64,000 bases of DNA from Candidatus Gastranaerophilales bacterium. Lineage in GTDB: Bacteria; Cyanobacteriota; Vampirovibrionia; Gastranaerophilales; Gastranaerophilaceae. The notes below the pieces were generated by a model, which was not told the DNA's origin, did not search any database, and saw only the letters and a list, made by a program, of their open reading frames with translations. The stretch is from positions 1 to 64,000 of the forward strand of contig CALUXU010000010.1 in NCBI GenBank assembly GCA_944324825.1. The letters run 5' to 3'. Of the stretch, positions 1 through 7,938 are shown piece after piece. The stretch's first letter is position 1. Each line of letters opens with the position of its first letter. The position numbers and the translations under genes are program-made.

Positions 1-47
1 ATCTATTTTAGTACAGTCATTGTCGAGCTAAAGCCCGACCTATTTTT

Positions 48-200
48 CTTAGCTGCCTAACTGCTTGACTACTTAGCTGCTTTATTCAACGAGTAGGCGC
101 AATTCCAACCCAATCTATTTACTAAACCTCACCCTTAATCCCTCTCCTATCAGGAGAGGGAAAATAACATTTACCCCTACCCCCATTTACCCCTGCCACC
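48..200 (+). repeat. Intergenic repeat block (TAGCTGC / TTTACCCC family, copy 1)
   Basis: Positions 48-117 carry the words TTAGCTGCCTAACTGC, TTTATTCAACGAGTAGGCG and CCAACCCAAT. The same string appears reverse-complemented at 17418-17499, and pieces recur at 17647-17726, 53770-53827 and 59451-59490. Positions 140-160 form a perfect 9 bp hairpin (CCCTCTCCT / AGGAGAGGG, loop ATC). Two ATTTACCCC words follow at about 170-195. No ORF with a ribosome binding site is visible in 1-251. Function unknown. Confidence 0.75.
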
Positions 201-251
201 TAGTCAACCGGCTAATAGACAACGTGAAGAAATTTCGGCATTATTATAATA

Positions 252-680
252 ATGAAAAGATTTATTATAACAATGTTAATCATTCTTTCCGTAACAGAAA
301 TTGTTACGGCTAAAGCCTGTTTGGAGAATATCAAAATAACAAAAGTTACTGACGGCGACACAGTCAAAGGAATTATTAACGGAAAAGAAATGAGTATAAG
401 ACTCTCAGGCATTGACTGCTATGAAACCTCAAAACGTGACAGAGCGTACAAACAAGCCTATCTCAACAAAATGTCAATAGAAGATGTCGTCAAAAGAGGA
501 AAAGAGTCAAAAGAAATTTTAACAAACATCTTAAAAAACAACAACAATATTACAATACGTTTCACCGATGTTGATAAACGATATAACCGGAATGTCGGAA
601 TAATCTACGCCGGAGATATTAACGTTAACGAATACATGGTTCAAAACGGCGGTTGCATGATGTTTGAATACAAAAACTAA
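252..680 (+). CDS. Secreted thermonuclease-like (SNase) protein
   Basis: 142 residues. Residues 1-20 look like a signal peptide (basic MKR, a hydrophobic run, then TAKA), so the enzyme is probably exported. The remainder matches the staphylococcal nuclease fold: VTDGDTV (Asp36), RLSGIDCYET (Arg50, Asp55, Glu58) and YNRNVG (Arg113) correspond to Asp21, Arg35, Asp40, Glu43 and Arg87 of S. aureus nuclease, so the calcium site and both catalytic arginines appear intact. It should cleave DNA or RNA outside the cytoplasm. There is no clear Shine-Dalgarno sequence. A weak TAGACA (216-221), 17 bp spacer, CATTAT (239-244) sits 7 bases before the ATG, so a leaderless start is possible. Confidence 0.88.
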   Translation: MKRFIITMLIILSVTEIVTAKACLENIKITKVTDGDTVKGIINGKEMSIRLSGIDCYETSKRDRAYKQAYLNKMSIEDVVKRGKESKEILTNILKNNNNITIRFTDVDKRYNRNVGIIYAGDINVNEYMVQNGGCMMFEYKN

Positions 681-689
681 AATATACCC

Positions 690-2531
690 TTAAGCGATTT
701 CTTCCGCCAAATCTTGAATCTCGCCGATTAATCTTGCATCTCTTACCTTATCGGCATAATTCATTGCTTTTTTCAATAAAACTCTTGCTTTTGCTGGATT
801 CTTTAATTCCAGCATCAATTCTGCAGCTGCTTTATAATTCTCTGCAAGGTTTTCTTGAGAACGGGCATCAGTATAATTTTTAACCGCATCTGCATAAAAT
901 TTCATTGCTTTATCAGGTTTATTAAAATTAGTATATGCTCCTGCCGTATTACTCATAACAAATCCTTTTGTTTCGGAATCGTTTGTTTGTGATACCAGAA
1001 TATTTGCTTCTGCATAAAACTCAAACGCACGTTTATCAAACTTGTCAGAGAAAATGTTTGCAATTCGTGTTAATGATGTTGATTGAGCAACTAAATTGTC
1101 GTTTTCTCCCGCATAGGATACAGAAGTTAAATAATGTTCCAGTGCAGGTTCAATCTGGTTTACGTCATCATAAATTTGAGCCATTGAATAATGAGCTTGT
1201 GTTTTTATGTTGTTATCGGTTGTGGATTTTAAAGAACGGTTATAGCTGTTTAATGCTTGAACAACATAATTGTTATCATCATAAATCTTACCCATCTCAA
1301 GGCATATTTTTGATTGAGTTTCGCCATCATTGATTTGTTGTGCTCTGACTAAAGCTCTGTGGAACATATCCATCGCTTTTGCAGGGTTATGCGCAAATAC
1401 ATGCTTTTTAGCCTGTATAAACAATGATTTAAGTTCGTTATCCTCAGGGATAATAGTTACTTGAGGTTTTGGTCGTTTTTGTACTGCCGGTTTAGGAGGA
1501 ACGTAATCGTTGATTGGAGAAGTAACATGTTGATGTTGTTCTACAATCGGCTGTGGTTGATATTCTACCGGCTGTTGTATCGGTTCGTATTGTGTTTGAT
1601 AGTTTGCTGTTTGTTGTTCCTGAACAGGATCTGCGGCAACTTGTTCTTGTTGTGCCTGTGCCTCTTGCGCTGCTTTTTCCTGTTTCGCACGTTTTTCTTC
1701 TTCGCTTTCAGGGAACTTAACTAAAAATGCTTTATTAATTTCACCGTCATTATAGTGATAATTAATTCTTTGTAAAAACAGAGCATCCAGCCATTTTGCA
1801 ACAACAACCGATTTCTTGTTTAATGTTTCAGAAATATATCTGTCCAAAATGTTGGCTGCATTCATCAAATTTGTTTGAACAAGATTGATTGAAGGTGCAT
1901 CACCTTTTGTATTAGCTTCGATTTCTTGAAGATAATCTTCTACTTCCTCACGTAAAATATCAGGAGTTCCGATTGCAGAAATAGTGCTTCTGAAATCTTT
2001 AAGAATTTGAGCAATATTAATCTTATTGCTTGTTGCAGCACTAGGTCTGCTGTCCGGTGCAACTTCTTCTCTCGGAGCATCTGCCTCATAAACTTGAGGT
2101 TTAATAGGCTCTTGTACTGCCGGTTTATCCATCGGTGCAGCCATTTGCGGTGCCTTAGGTGCAGGCATCGGCTGCGGACGTACAGGCTGCGGTGCAATCG
2201 GCTGAACCCCTTGTGCAACAGGGCGTGCAGGCTGTGGTTTTGGTGCAGACTGTGGTTTTGGTGCAGGCTGTTCCTCTGCCTCTGGTCTGCGAGGTGTCGG
2301 TCTTGGCTCAATATGACGGCGTACCGGACGTTGTTGTTTTACAACATCTGAAGCTTTTCCGCGTGCGATAGTTTTCGGCTGGTTTTGCTGGTTTTGTTGG
2401 TTCTGCTGTTGACCGCCTCTGCCGCCATCTTGCTGCAAAGAATCCTGAGTCTTTTGTTCAGACTCCTCTTCTCTTTTATATCCCTGTGCCATATATGGTC
2501 TAGGGCCTATTGGATTCATCGCATTATACAC
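690..2531 (-). CDS. Pro/Gln-rich TPR-repeat protein
   Basis: 613 residues. Residues 1-160 are low-complexity and rich in Pro, Gln, Ala and Lys. Residues 165-280 are predicted helical, another Gln/Glu/Pro-rich linker follows, and residues ~365-613 are tandem tetratricopeptide helices (for example AKAMDMFHRAL, VQALNSYNRSL, PALEHYLTSV), a protein-protein interaction scaffold. The start is a GTG at 2531 with AGGAAGGACGG about 10 bases upstream; the in-frame ATG four codons later is too far from that site. No signal peptide is seen. Its 3' end faces the nuclease gene 10 bp away. Function unknown beyond scaffolding. Confidence 0.8.
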   Translation of the reverse strand: MYNAMNPIGPRPYMAQGYKREEESEQKTQDSLQQDGGRGGQQQNQQNQQNQPKTIARGKASDVVKQQRPVRRHIEPRPTPRRPEAEEQPAPKPQSAPKPQPARPVAQGVQPIAPQPVRPQPMPAPKAPQMAAPMDKPAVQEPIKPQVYEADAPREEVAPDSRPSAATSNKINIAQILKDFRSTISAIGTPDILREEVEDYLQEIEANTKGDAPSINLVQTNLMNAANILDRYISETLNKKSVVVAKWLDALFLQRINYHYNDGEINKAFLVKFPESEEEKRAKQEKAAQEAQAQQEQVAADPVQEQQTANYQTQYEPIQQPVEYQPQPIVEQHQHVTSPINDYVPPKPAVQKRPKPQVTIIPEDNELKSLFIQAKKHVFAHNPAKAMDMFHRALVRAQQINDGETQSKICLEMGKIYDDNNYVVQALNSYNRSLKSTTDNNIKTQAHYSMAQIYDDVNQIEPALEHYLTSVSYAGENDNLVAQSTSLTRIANIFSDKFDKRAFEFYAEANILVSQTNDSETKGFVMSNTAGAYTNFNKPDKAMKFYADAVKNYTDARSQENLAENYKAAAELMLELKNPAKARVLLKKAMNYADKVRDARLIGEIQDLAEEIA

Positions 2532-2682
2532 TTACAAACCGTCCTTCCTAGAAAGATTATCGTCAATTATACCATTTAGTTTAACCTTTCTACAGCGAAA
2601 TCATACTTTTGTATGAGTTCACCATGGTATATAATGATTTTTCTTATAAAGTCATGATGTTTGTTAAGACATGTTAATATTA

Positions 2683-2702
2683 TATTTTTTATATAAAAAA
2701 TA
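2683..2702. promoter_or_regulatory. 20 bp perfect AT palindrome upstream of response regulator
   Basis: TATTTTTTAT/ATAAAAAATA is a perfect palindrome in the 245 bp divergent gap between the TPR gene and the response regulator. A TATAAT hexamer at 2734-2739 may be the -10 of the regulator gene, though no good -35 is seen. The palindrome could be an operator or a bent-DNA element. AT-rich palindromes also arise by chance in such DNA. Confidence 0.3.
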
Positions 2703-2776
2703 CCTGGTCGGGTAATATACTAACCCTTATGACTATAATTTAATTTACATGTCAGATTAATAAGGAGAGAATATCA

Positions 2777-3448
2777 ATGATAGGATTAGAAGAAATTAAA
2801 GTTGTTATCGTCGAAGATTTTAAACTTACACGTGTCGGGCTGAGATGCGCCCTCAACGAAAATAAAGATATAAATGTCGTAGGCGAAAGCGAAACTGCAA
2901 CAGAAGGTTTAAGATTAATTGAGCAATTAAAACCTCAAGTTGTATTAATGGATTTAGGGCTTCCGGGTATGAACGGAATTGAAGCAATAATAAAGCTTAG
3001 AGAAACAAACAAAAATGTAAAAATAATAGCACTGACATCACACGACAGAGAAGAAGAAGTTATCGCAGTTTTAAGTGCAGGAGCCAATGCGTACTGCCTA
3101 AAGGATATTGATCCTATCAAATTATCTGATGTAATAAGAGATGTTGCAAACGGCGTATGCTGGCTTGATGCGGAAATTGCAGAAAAAGTATTACGCTCAT
3201 TCCCGAAACAGGATAAAATGGTTCTGTTAAATAACAAGCCACAAAACGAAAATCAGGTGCCTTTAACGGAAAGAGAATATGAAGTTCTCAAACATTTGGT
3301 ATCAGGCAAAAGTAATACAGAAATAGCAAAAGAACTTATTGTCAGCGTTCATACCGCCAAAGCACATGTCTGCTCTATTCTTCAAAAAATGTGTGTTAAT
3401 GACAGAGTTCAAGCAGCAGTAAAAGCAGTCAAAGAAGGGATTGTATAA
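2777..3448 (+). CDS. NarL/LuxR-family two-component response regulator
   Basis: 223 residues. The N-terminal receiver domain (1-125) keeps the acidic pair Glu13-Asp14, the phospho-acceptor Asp59 (VVLMDLGLPG), Thr87 and Lys109. The C-terminal LuxR helix-turn-helix (162-223) has LTEREYEVLKHLVSGKSNTEIA and VHTAKAHVCSILQKM. It is expected to bind DNA on phosphorylation by a histidine kinase, which is not encoded in this window. AAGGAG lies 10 bases before the ATG. A strong terminator follows, so it is transcribed alone. The target genes cannot be read from sequence. Confidence 0.93.
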   Translation: MIGLEEIKVVIVEDFKLTRVGLRCALNENKDINVVGESETATEGLRLIEQLKPQVVLMDLGLPGMNGIEAIIKLRETNKNVKIIALTSHDREEEVIAVLSAGANAYCLKDIDPIKLSDVIRDVANGVCWLDAEIAEKVLRSFPKQDKMVLLNNKPQNENQVPLTEREYEVLKHLVSGKSNTEIAKELIVSVHTAKAHVCSILQKMCVNDRVQAAVKAVKEGIV

Positions 3449-3466
3449 CTTTTGATTATAATTTAT

Positions 3467-3504
3467 AATAACTTAGCAAGTCATTCTTGCTAAGTTATTT
3501 TTTT
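3467..3504 (+). terminator. Rho-independent terminator
   Basis: A perfect 14 bp stem (AATAACTTAGCAAG / CTTGCTAAGTTATT) with loop TCATT is followed by a T run. It ends the response-regulator transcript. Confidence 0.9.
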
Positions 3505-3521
3505 AAGAAAGGGAAGCCGCC

Positions 3522-4166
3522 ATGGATTTAATAGAATCAAGAAAAAGTGTCAGACAGTATTCAGAAAAAACTATACCGGATAATATTCTAAAAGATATAC
3601 TAAACGTCGGCAGACTGGCACCTTCATGGATGAATTCCCAGCCATGGCAGTTTATTGTTGTTAAAAATCAGGAAACAAAAGACCTTTTATGCAAGCTTTC
3701 AAACAACCAGCCGCATGTAAGAATGGCTGACACGGTAATTGTCTGTGTTGCTGACAACAATGCCTGGTCAAAAGAGGTTTTCGGGAAAGTGCTTAAATCC
3801 CGCGGAATGAAAGATGAAGCAATAGATAACATAATGACAATACCTGCTTACTATCCGCCAATCCTTGGTGATGAAACAACTCTATTGCGCTCTGTAGAGC
3901 AAGTCACTTATGCGATTGCATATATGACTCTTGAAGCCGAAAAACAAGGTATCGGCTGCTGCGTAATCGGGGCTTTAGGTAACGAAGTAACAAAATTCGC
4001 TCCGGATATTTATAAACAGGCAAAAGAAAAACTTAACCTGAATGATAAGCACTGTATTATTTCAATGCTCACTCTGGGTTATGAAAAAGAAAAACAATCC
4101 TCGAACAAACTCCGCAAAGATTTTGATGAAGTAATATCATTCGAGAAACTGGGAAATAAATTCTAA
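3522..4166 (+). CDS. Nitroreductase-family FMN oxidoreductase
   Basis: 214 residues, the usual size for the family. The N-terminal SRKSVRQY motif contacts the FMN phosphate. LAPSWMNSQPWQFIVV is the family signature around residues 33-48, and GIGCCVIGALGNE fits the C-terminal flavin-binding segment. Such enzymes use NAD(P)H to reduce nitro compounds, quinones or flavins; the substrate cannot be deduced. The RBS is GAAAGGGAAG. It converges on the WYL regulator gene with a 4 bp overlap of the 3' ends. Confidence 0.88.
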   Translation: MDLIESRKSVRQYSEKTIPDNILKDILNVGRLAPSWMNSQPWQFIVVKNQETKDLLCKLSNNQPHVRMADTVIVCVADNNAWSKEVFGKVLKSRGMKDEAIDNIMTIPAYYPPILGDETTLLRSVEQVTYAIAYMTLEAEKQGIGCCVIGALGNEVTKFAPDIYKQAKEKLNLNDKHCIISMLTLGYEKEKQSSNKLRKDFDEVISFEKLGNKF

Positions 4167-5023
4167 GAATAATTCTTCAAAGTTTCATCAATAAGTGATT
4201 TCATTTCTTCAACAAGGTTTTTCGGAGAAACAACTTCACAGTTTTCACCATAGCGCATTAATCTGTGAAGAAGTTTTGTCTTGTCTTCTAACTTGTTAGC
4301 AATTACCAAATCACCGTTACTGTGTATTTTCAAAATTTGTTCGTGTTCTCTTATCTGGTATTTCTTCGCAAGTTTACCTTTAAGTTCATAAACAGCTGTC
4401 ATCGGTAAAAATACATTTTTAGTTTTTTGAGGCAATATTTTAATTTGTTCTATATTATCAGGTGACAATTCTTTAGAATTTTTACCGTCAAAAATAATCA
4501 AAGATAACCTATCTTCTTTTATAGAAATATCTATTGGATCGCAAGAGTAAGATGTTTTGTCATTGAAAAATATTTTAACTTTTTGTGATAACAAACAAGC
4601 TTTTTCAAAATTCTTAATCTTACTATCCTTGATAACAGAAGTTGCAACAGGATTTATCGGACGCTCTGCACGTTTAACAATCTTAGTTACAAACTCGCCC
4701 ATTTTCTCAGTTAGATTTTGAAGACGCATCTTTTCACAACAGTTTTTCAATTCCTGAAACAGAGAAATTTCTCCGGGTGTAAATACTCCGCATATAGGGA
4801 AATTGACTATTGTGTATTTATTATTAACCTTTTTGATATCAATACCGCAATATCTGCAGGTATTAATATACTTACTCATTACAAAGTTTGAATGGAACTC
4901 GTTATGATAAAGCTCGTAATACTTTATTAAATCTTGCATTGAAAGATCTCTTTCAAATAAAAGCTGTAAAGTATACAGAACCTTTAAAGATGCAGCATTT
5001 ACTTTTGATAAACTTTTAGTCAT
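4163..5023 (-). CDS. WYL-domain transcriptional regulator (second of a pair)
   Basis: 286 residues. The N-terminal ~110 residues are helical and resemble a degenerate winged helix. Residues ~145-200 carry the WYL-type strand pattern (KIFFNDKTSYSCDPIDISI, LSLIIFDGKNSKELSPDNI). The C-terminal tail (RLMRYGENCEVVSPKNLVEEM) is the WCX extension of PafBC/WYL proteins. Two CxxC-like cysteines near residues 57-60 (CRYCG) are unusual for the family. It overlaps the upstream paralogue by 8 bp, so the two are probably co-translated and may act as a heterodimer like PafB-PafC. The ligand is unknown. Confidence 0.75.
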   Translation of the reverse strand: MTKSLSKVNAASLKVLYTLQLLFERDLSMQDLIKYYELYHNEFHSNFVMSKYINTCRYCGIDIKKVNNKYTIVNFPICGVFTPGEISLFQELKNCCEKMRLQNLTEKMGEFVTKIVKRAERPINPVATSVIKDSKIKNFEKACLLSQKVKIFFNDKTSYSCDPIDISIKEDRLSLIIFDGKNSKELSPDNIEQIKILPQKTKNVFLPMTAVYELKGKLAKKYQIREHEQILKIHSNGDLVIANKLEDKTKLLHRLMRYGENCEVVSPKNLVEEMKSLIDETLKNYS

Positions 5024-5939
5024 ACTGTTCCCTCATACTTCGTAATTTTTCAACCAGTGTTTCCTTCATACCTTCAGGAGAGAGGATAACACAATCCGGT
5101 CCAAAAGACAGCATTCTTTGAAGTGCGATAAAGTCTGTATAATACGCTCCGCGAACAGTTGCAGTATCTGAAGATGTACTGACAATCTCCTCGCTATCTT
5201 CAAGAGAGTAATCTTTGTAATTTTTTAAACTGAATTCTATTACTGTATCATTTGCATCAATATCATCACTTCTTAACTGTCTTACAAGCACCTTCTTAAG
5301 TCTTGAGAAATTAAGGAATGTTCTTTTCCCGATAGAATGATTGTAGCAATAAATATATAATTTATCACTTCTGAAGCCAAGCTTTTCTACCGTAATATCA
5401 TATTTGGATTCTTTAGTATTGCCTGCCAAATAAGAAATTGTTAATCTCGTATGCTTGCGGGAATCAACAAGAAGCTCTTTTATCAAATCCTTATCAAGAC
5501 CTTTTAGTATAGAAATTCCTCTTAAATATTCTTTTATATTTTCGTCTGATATCATATTTGAAATTTTTTCAAATAAATCATCATACTCCAGTAATCTGTC
5601 AATACTCAAGTTTTTATAAATACCCTTATATATTTTAGATAAAATCTGCGCTTCTTCCTCCGAAACAGATAATTGGAACGGATTCGATAACAGAATATAA
5701 GAATTATTCGTTCTCTTAGTAGCTTTTGAAATCTCACAGCCAATATATTTCAGAGTGTTCAAATCAATTCTGATTGTATCAATTGAATACTCGCGGCTTA
5801 CAATATTACTTTGGATTAAAAAATCCTTTAACTCCTCAAATGTGCAAGGCTTAATACTCAGCATTGCAAGAATAACTATTGCCCTAACACCGGTTAAAGA
5901 TATTTGTCTGGGATTGCATTGTTCATCAAATTTAAACAT
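5016..5939 (-). CDS. WYL-domain transcriptional regulator (first of a pair)
   Basis: 307 residues. It has an N-terminal helix-turn-helix (about 15-75, with TFEELKDFL and IRIDLNTLKYIGCEI), a central WYL domain (about 165-230, LTISYLAGNTKES through FLNFSRLKKV) and a C-terminal WCX domain (RMLSFGPDCVILSPEGMKETL). WYL proteins sense ligands such as nucleic acids and often respond to DNA damage or nutritional cues. AGAGG precedes the ATG. A TATTATAAT string lies only about 20 bases upstream, so the leader would be short. It is encoded downstream of the candidate RNA at 6026-6280, separated by that element's terminator. Confidence 0.82.
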   Translation of the reverse strand: MFKFDEQCNPRQISLTGVRAIVILAMLSIKPCTFEELKDFLIQSNIVSREYSIDTIRIDLNTLKYIGCEISKATKRTNNSYILLSNPFQLSVSEEEAQILSKIYKGIYKNLSIDRLLEYDDLFEKISNMISDENIKEYLRGISILKGLDKDLIKELLVDSRKHTRLTISYLAGNTKESKYDITVEKLGFRSDKLYIYCYNHSIGKRTFLNFSRLKKVLVRQLRSDDIDANDTVIEFSLKNYKDYSLEDSEEIVSTSSDTATVRGAYYTDFIALQRMLSFGPDCVILSPEGMKETLVEKLRSMREQYD

Positions 5940-6025
5940 GGATACCTCTTTTATTATAATAAGATATCACAAAAAAAAATAAAATCCTACCTATTAATAA
6001 CGATGTTTTTATTTTTTTACATAAA

Positions 6026-6049
6026 AGAGGGCGGACCGTCCCGCCCTCT
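6026..6049 (-). terminator. GC-rich terminator hairpin
   Basis: A 9 bp stem (AGAGGGCGG / CCGCCCTCT) with a 6-base loop is followed on the minus strand by TTTTATG and a T-rich stretch. It separates the hsp20/RNA transcript from the WYL genes. Confidence 0.75.
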
Positions 6050-6280
6050 ACCACGTAAACCGTCGCCGGCAGTGGTATTGTATATAACGCAGAGAAACCA
6101 AACATCAAGCACCTCCGAGAATCCATCTCTCAGATTCCGGGACAGAGTTTATTACCAACCAAGCTCTTGTCACCTTTATGACCGGCCGGCTGAAGCCAAC
6201 TCGACTTGCAGGCCAAACTCCATTGATATAGACAAACTCTGAGCTTTCTGGATATAAATCATCTCCTTTCAAAAATAATT
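6026..6280 (-). ncRNA. Candidate structured RNA of unknown family, ending in a terminator
   Basis: This GC-rich island stands out in AT-rich DNA between the hsp20 and WYL genes. Read on the minus strand it holds a long-range pair CAGAGTTT (about 6241-6234) with AAACTCTG (about 6151-6144), local hairpins such as GGCTTCAGCC and GTCA-TAAAGG-TGAC, an ACCAC/GTGGT stem, and finally AGAGGGCGG / CCGCCCTCT followed by TTTT. No continuous reading frame with a well-placed RBS spans it. I do not recognise 6S, SRP, RNase P, tmRNA or a named riboswitch. It could be an independent small RNA or a processed 3' product of the hsp20 transcript. Confidence 0.5.
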
Positions 6281-6290
6281 TAGTATCAAA

Positions 6291-6767
6291 CTATTTGATT
6301 TCTAAGCGTTTCGTTTTGCTCTCTTCTATCTGCTGTTTCGGAATACAAACGGTTAAAACTCCGTTGTTATATTCTGCCTTACTTTCGCCTACCTTTATCG
6401 GCTGATCAAAAGAGATTGTTCTTTGATATTTACCGTATCTGAATTCACAGGTATGATATCTCAAGTTTTCTTCTTGTTCTTCTTTCTGCTCCTTCTCTTC
6501 TTCTATTTTGGCGGTTATAGTCATAAAATCATTATCTAATTCTACTTCTATATCATCTTTTTTGACCCCGGGAAGCTGGACTTTAACTTTATACTCTGTT
6601 TTTGATTGTTTAACCTCTACGGCAGGGCGCCAAACAGAATTCTTTTTAAGAGAAAGAGGGTTAGAAAACATCGGATTTAAAATAGTATCACGTAAAAAAT
6701 TATTCAATTCGTTATGTATACTGTCGAAATATAATTCCGGTTCTCTTAACATCAAATCATTCTTCAT
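6291..6767 (-). CDS. Hsp20/alpha-crystallin small heat-shock protein
   Basis: 158 residues. The alpha-crystallin domain spans about 45-140, opening with WRPAVEVKQSK and YKVKVQLPGVKKDDIEVEL and closing with YNNGVLTVCIPK (the GVLxVxxPK signature). A Glu/Lys-rich loop (EEEKEQKEEQEE) is inserted between strands, and the tail LEIK could serve as the I-x-I anchor. It holds unfolding proteins in an ATP-independent way in the cytoplasm. The RBS AAGGAG is well placed. No CIRCE element is seen upstream. The candidate RNA follows without an intervening terminator. Confidence 0.93.
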   Translation of the reverse strand: MKNDLMLREPELYFDSIHNELNNFLRDTILNPMFSNPLSLKKNSVWRPAVEVKQSKTEYKVKVQLPGVKKDDIEVELDNDFMTITAKIEEEKEQKEEQEENLRYHTCEFRYGKYQRTISFDQPIKVGESKAEYNNGVLTVCIPKQQIEESKTKRLEIK

Positions 6768-6927
6768 TGATTTCTCCTTTCTTCGGGATATTCATACAAT
6801 ACAATTATTTTTCAAAATTTACATTAGACTCATTAGCTATTTAAACAAATTATTTATTAGCAAATAAGACAATAGTATTTTTTCTGATATTCAAAAATAC
6901 TCTTTATTAAATAAGGAGAAAGAATTT

Positions 6928-7938
6928 ATGAAAATGCTGCTTTTTGATTACAGAGATTCCGAAAAAAAATTCTTTAAAACAAATACCTGCACAGGATTTG
7001 ATATAACTTTTTTCAAACATAATCTGAATGAAAATACCGAACTATCTGATGAAGAACTAAACGAAACTGAAATTATCAGCGTATTTGTTTCTTCACAGGT
7101 AACGGAAAAAGTAATAAACAAGTTTAAAAATCTGAGAATTATTGCAACACGCTCTACAGGTTATAATCACATTGATATTGACACCTGCCGTGACAGAAAT
7201 ATCGCTGTTGTTAATGTTGACGGATACGGGAAATATTCGGTAACTCAATACACAATATGCGCTATGATTGCACTTATAAGAAATATGCTTCCGGCAATAA
7301 AGGATTTCCAATTGGAAAAAATTATGTTTGATAAATACACAGGATACGACCTGACAGAAATGTCTCTCGGAGTTATCGGAACAGGCTCAATAGGCGCATC
7401 CGTATGTAAAGTTGCAAACCTTTTTAATATGCATATTCTTGCCTACGACTGTAAAAAAAATCCTGAAATCACTGATTTTGTCGAATATGTAACCCTCGAA
7501 GAGCTATATAAACACTCTAATATAATCACTCTTCATATACCATTTATTCCTGACGTTTATCACATGATTTCTCACAAAGAATTTGAAATGATGCAAAATG
7601 GCGTTTATCTGGTTAACACCTCACGCGGAGAATTGATAGATAATGCCGCACTATATGAAGCTATACAATCAAAAAAAGTTGCGGGAGCAGCTCTTGATGT
7701 TTTGGAATGCGAAAATCTTAATATGTATCCTGATGATTTTTTGACAAACATAAAAGATGCGACTTGTAATTGTCTGAGCAGCGCTATTATTAACCAAAAG
7801 CTGATTGCGGAACCTAATGTACTGGTAACACCGCATATCGCATACAATACTTTTCACGCTATAAACACAATTCTCGAAACAACGTTTTCAAATATAAGAG
7901 CCTGTATCTCAGGTAAGTGCACAAACCGAATCGTATAA
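6928..7938 (+). CDS. D-2-hydroxyacid (probably D-lactate) dehydrogenase, NAD-dependent
   Basis: 336 residues, typical of the family. The Rossmann motif GVIGTGSIG covers residues 148-156. The catalytic triad appears complete: Arg233 (NTSRGELID), Glu260 (LDVLECE) and His303 (TPHIAYNT). An N-terminal RSTGYNHID matches D-lactate dehydrogenases, which interconvert pyruvate and D-lactate at the end of fermentation. A good RBS (AAGGAG) precedes the start. Its last 30 bp overlap the 3' end of the convergent TPR-glycosyltransferase gene. Other D-2-hydroxyacids remain possible substrates. Confidence 0.88.
   Translation: MKMLLFDYRDSEKKFFKTNTCTGFDITFFKHNLNENTELSDEELNETEIISVFVSSQVTEKVINKFKNLRIIATRSTGYNHIDIDTCRDRNIAVVNVDGYGKYSVTQYTICAMIALIRNMLPAIKDFQLEKIMFDKYTGYDLTEMSLGVIGTGSIGASVCKVANLFNMHILAYDCKKNPEITDFVEYVTLEELYKHSNIITLHIPFIPDVYHMISHKEFEMMQNGVYLVNTSRGELIDNAALYEAIQSKKVAGAALDVLECENLNMYPDDFLTNIKDATCNCLSSAIINQKLIAEPNVLVTPHIAYNTFHAINTILETTFSNIRACISGKCTNRIV

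Noticed and set aside
2007-2371. Several Arg/Cys/Leu-rich frames opposite the Pro/Gln-rich TPR gene
   Set aside because: Shadow frames caused by the biased codon use of the low-complexity region.
5932-6242. Open frames on both strands across the GC-rich island at 6.0-6.24 kb
   Set aside because: No suitably placed ribosome binding site, odd composition, and strong RNA secondary structure with a terminator; treated as a candidate RNA.
6026-6280. Identity as RNase P RNA, tmRNA, SRP RNA or cobalamin riboswitch
   Set aside because: None of the conserved core strings of these families is present.
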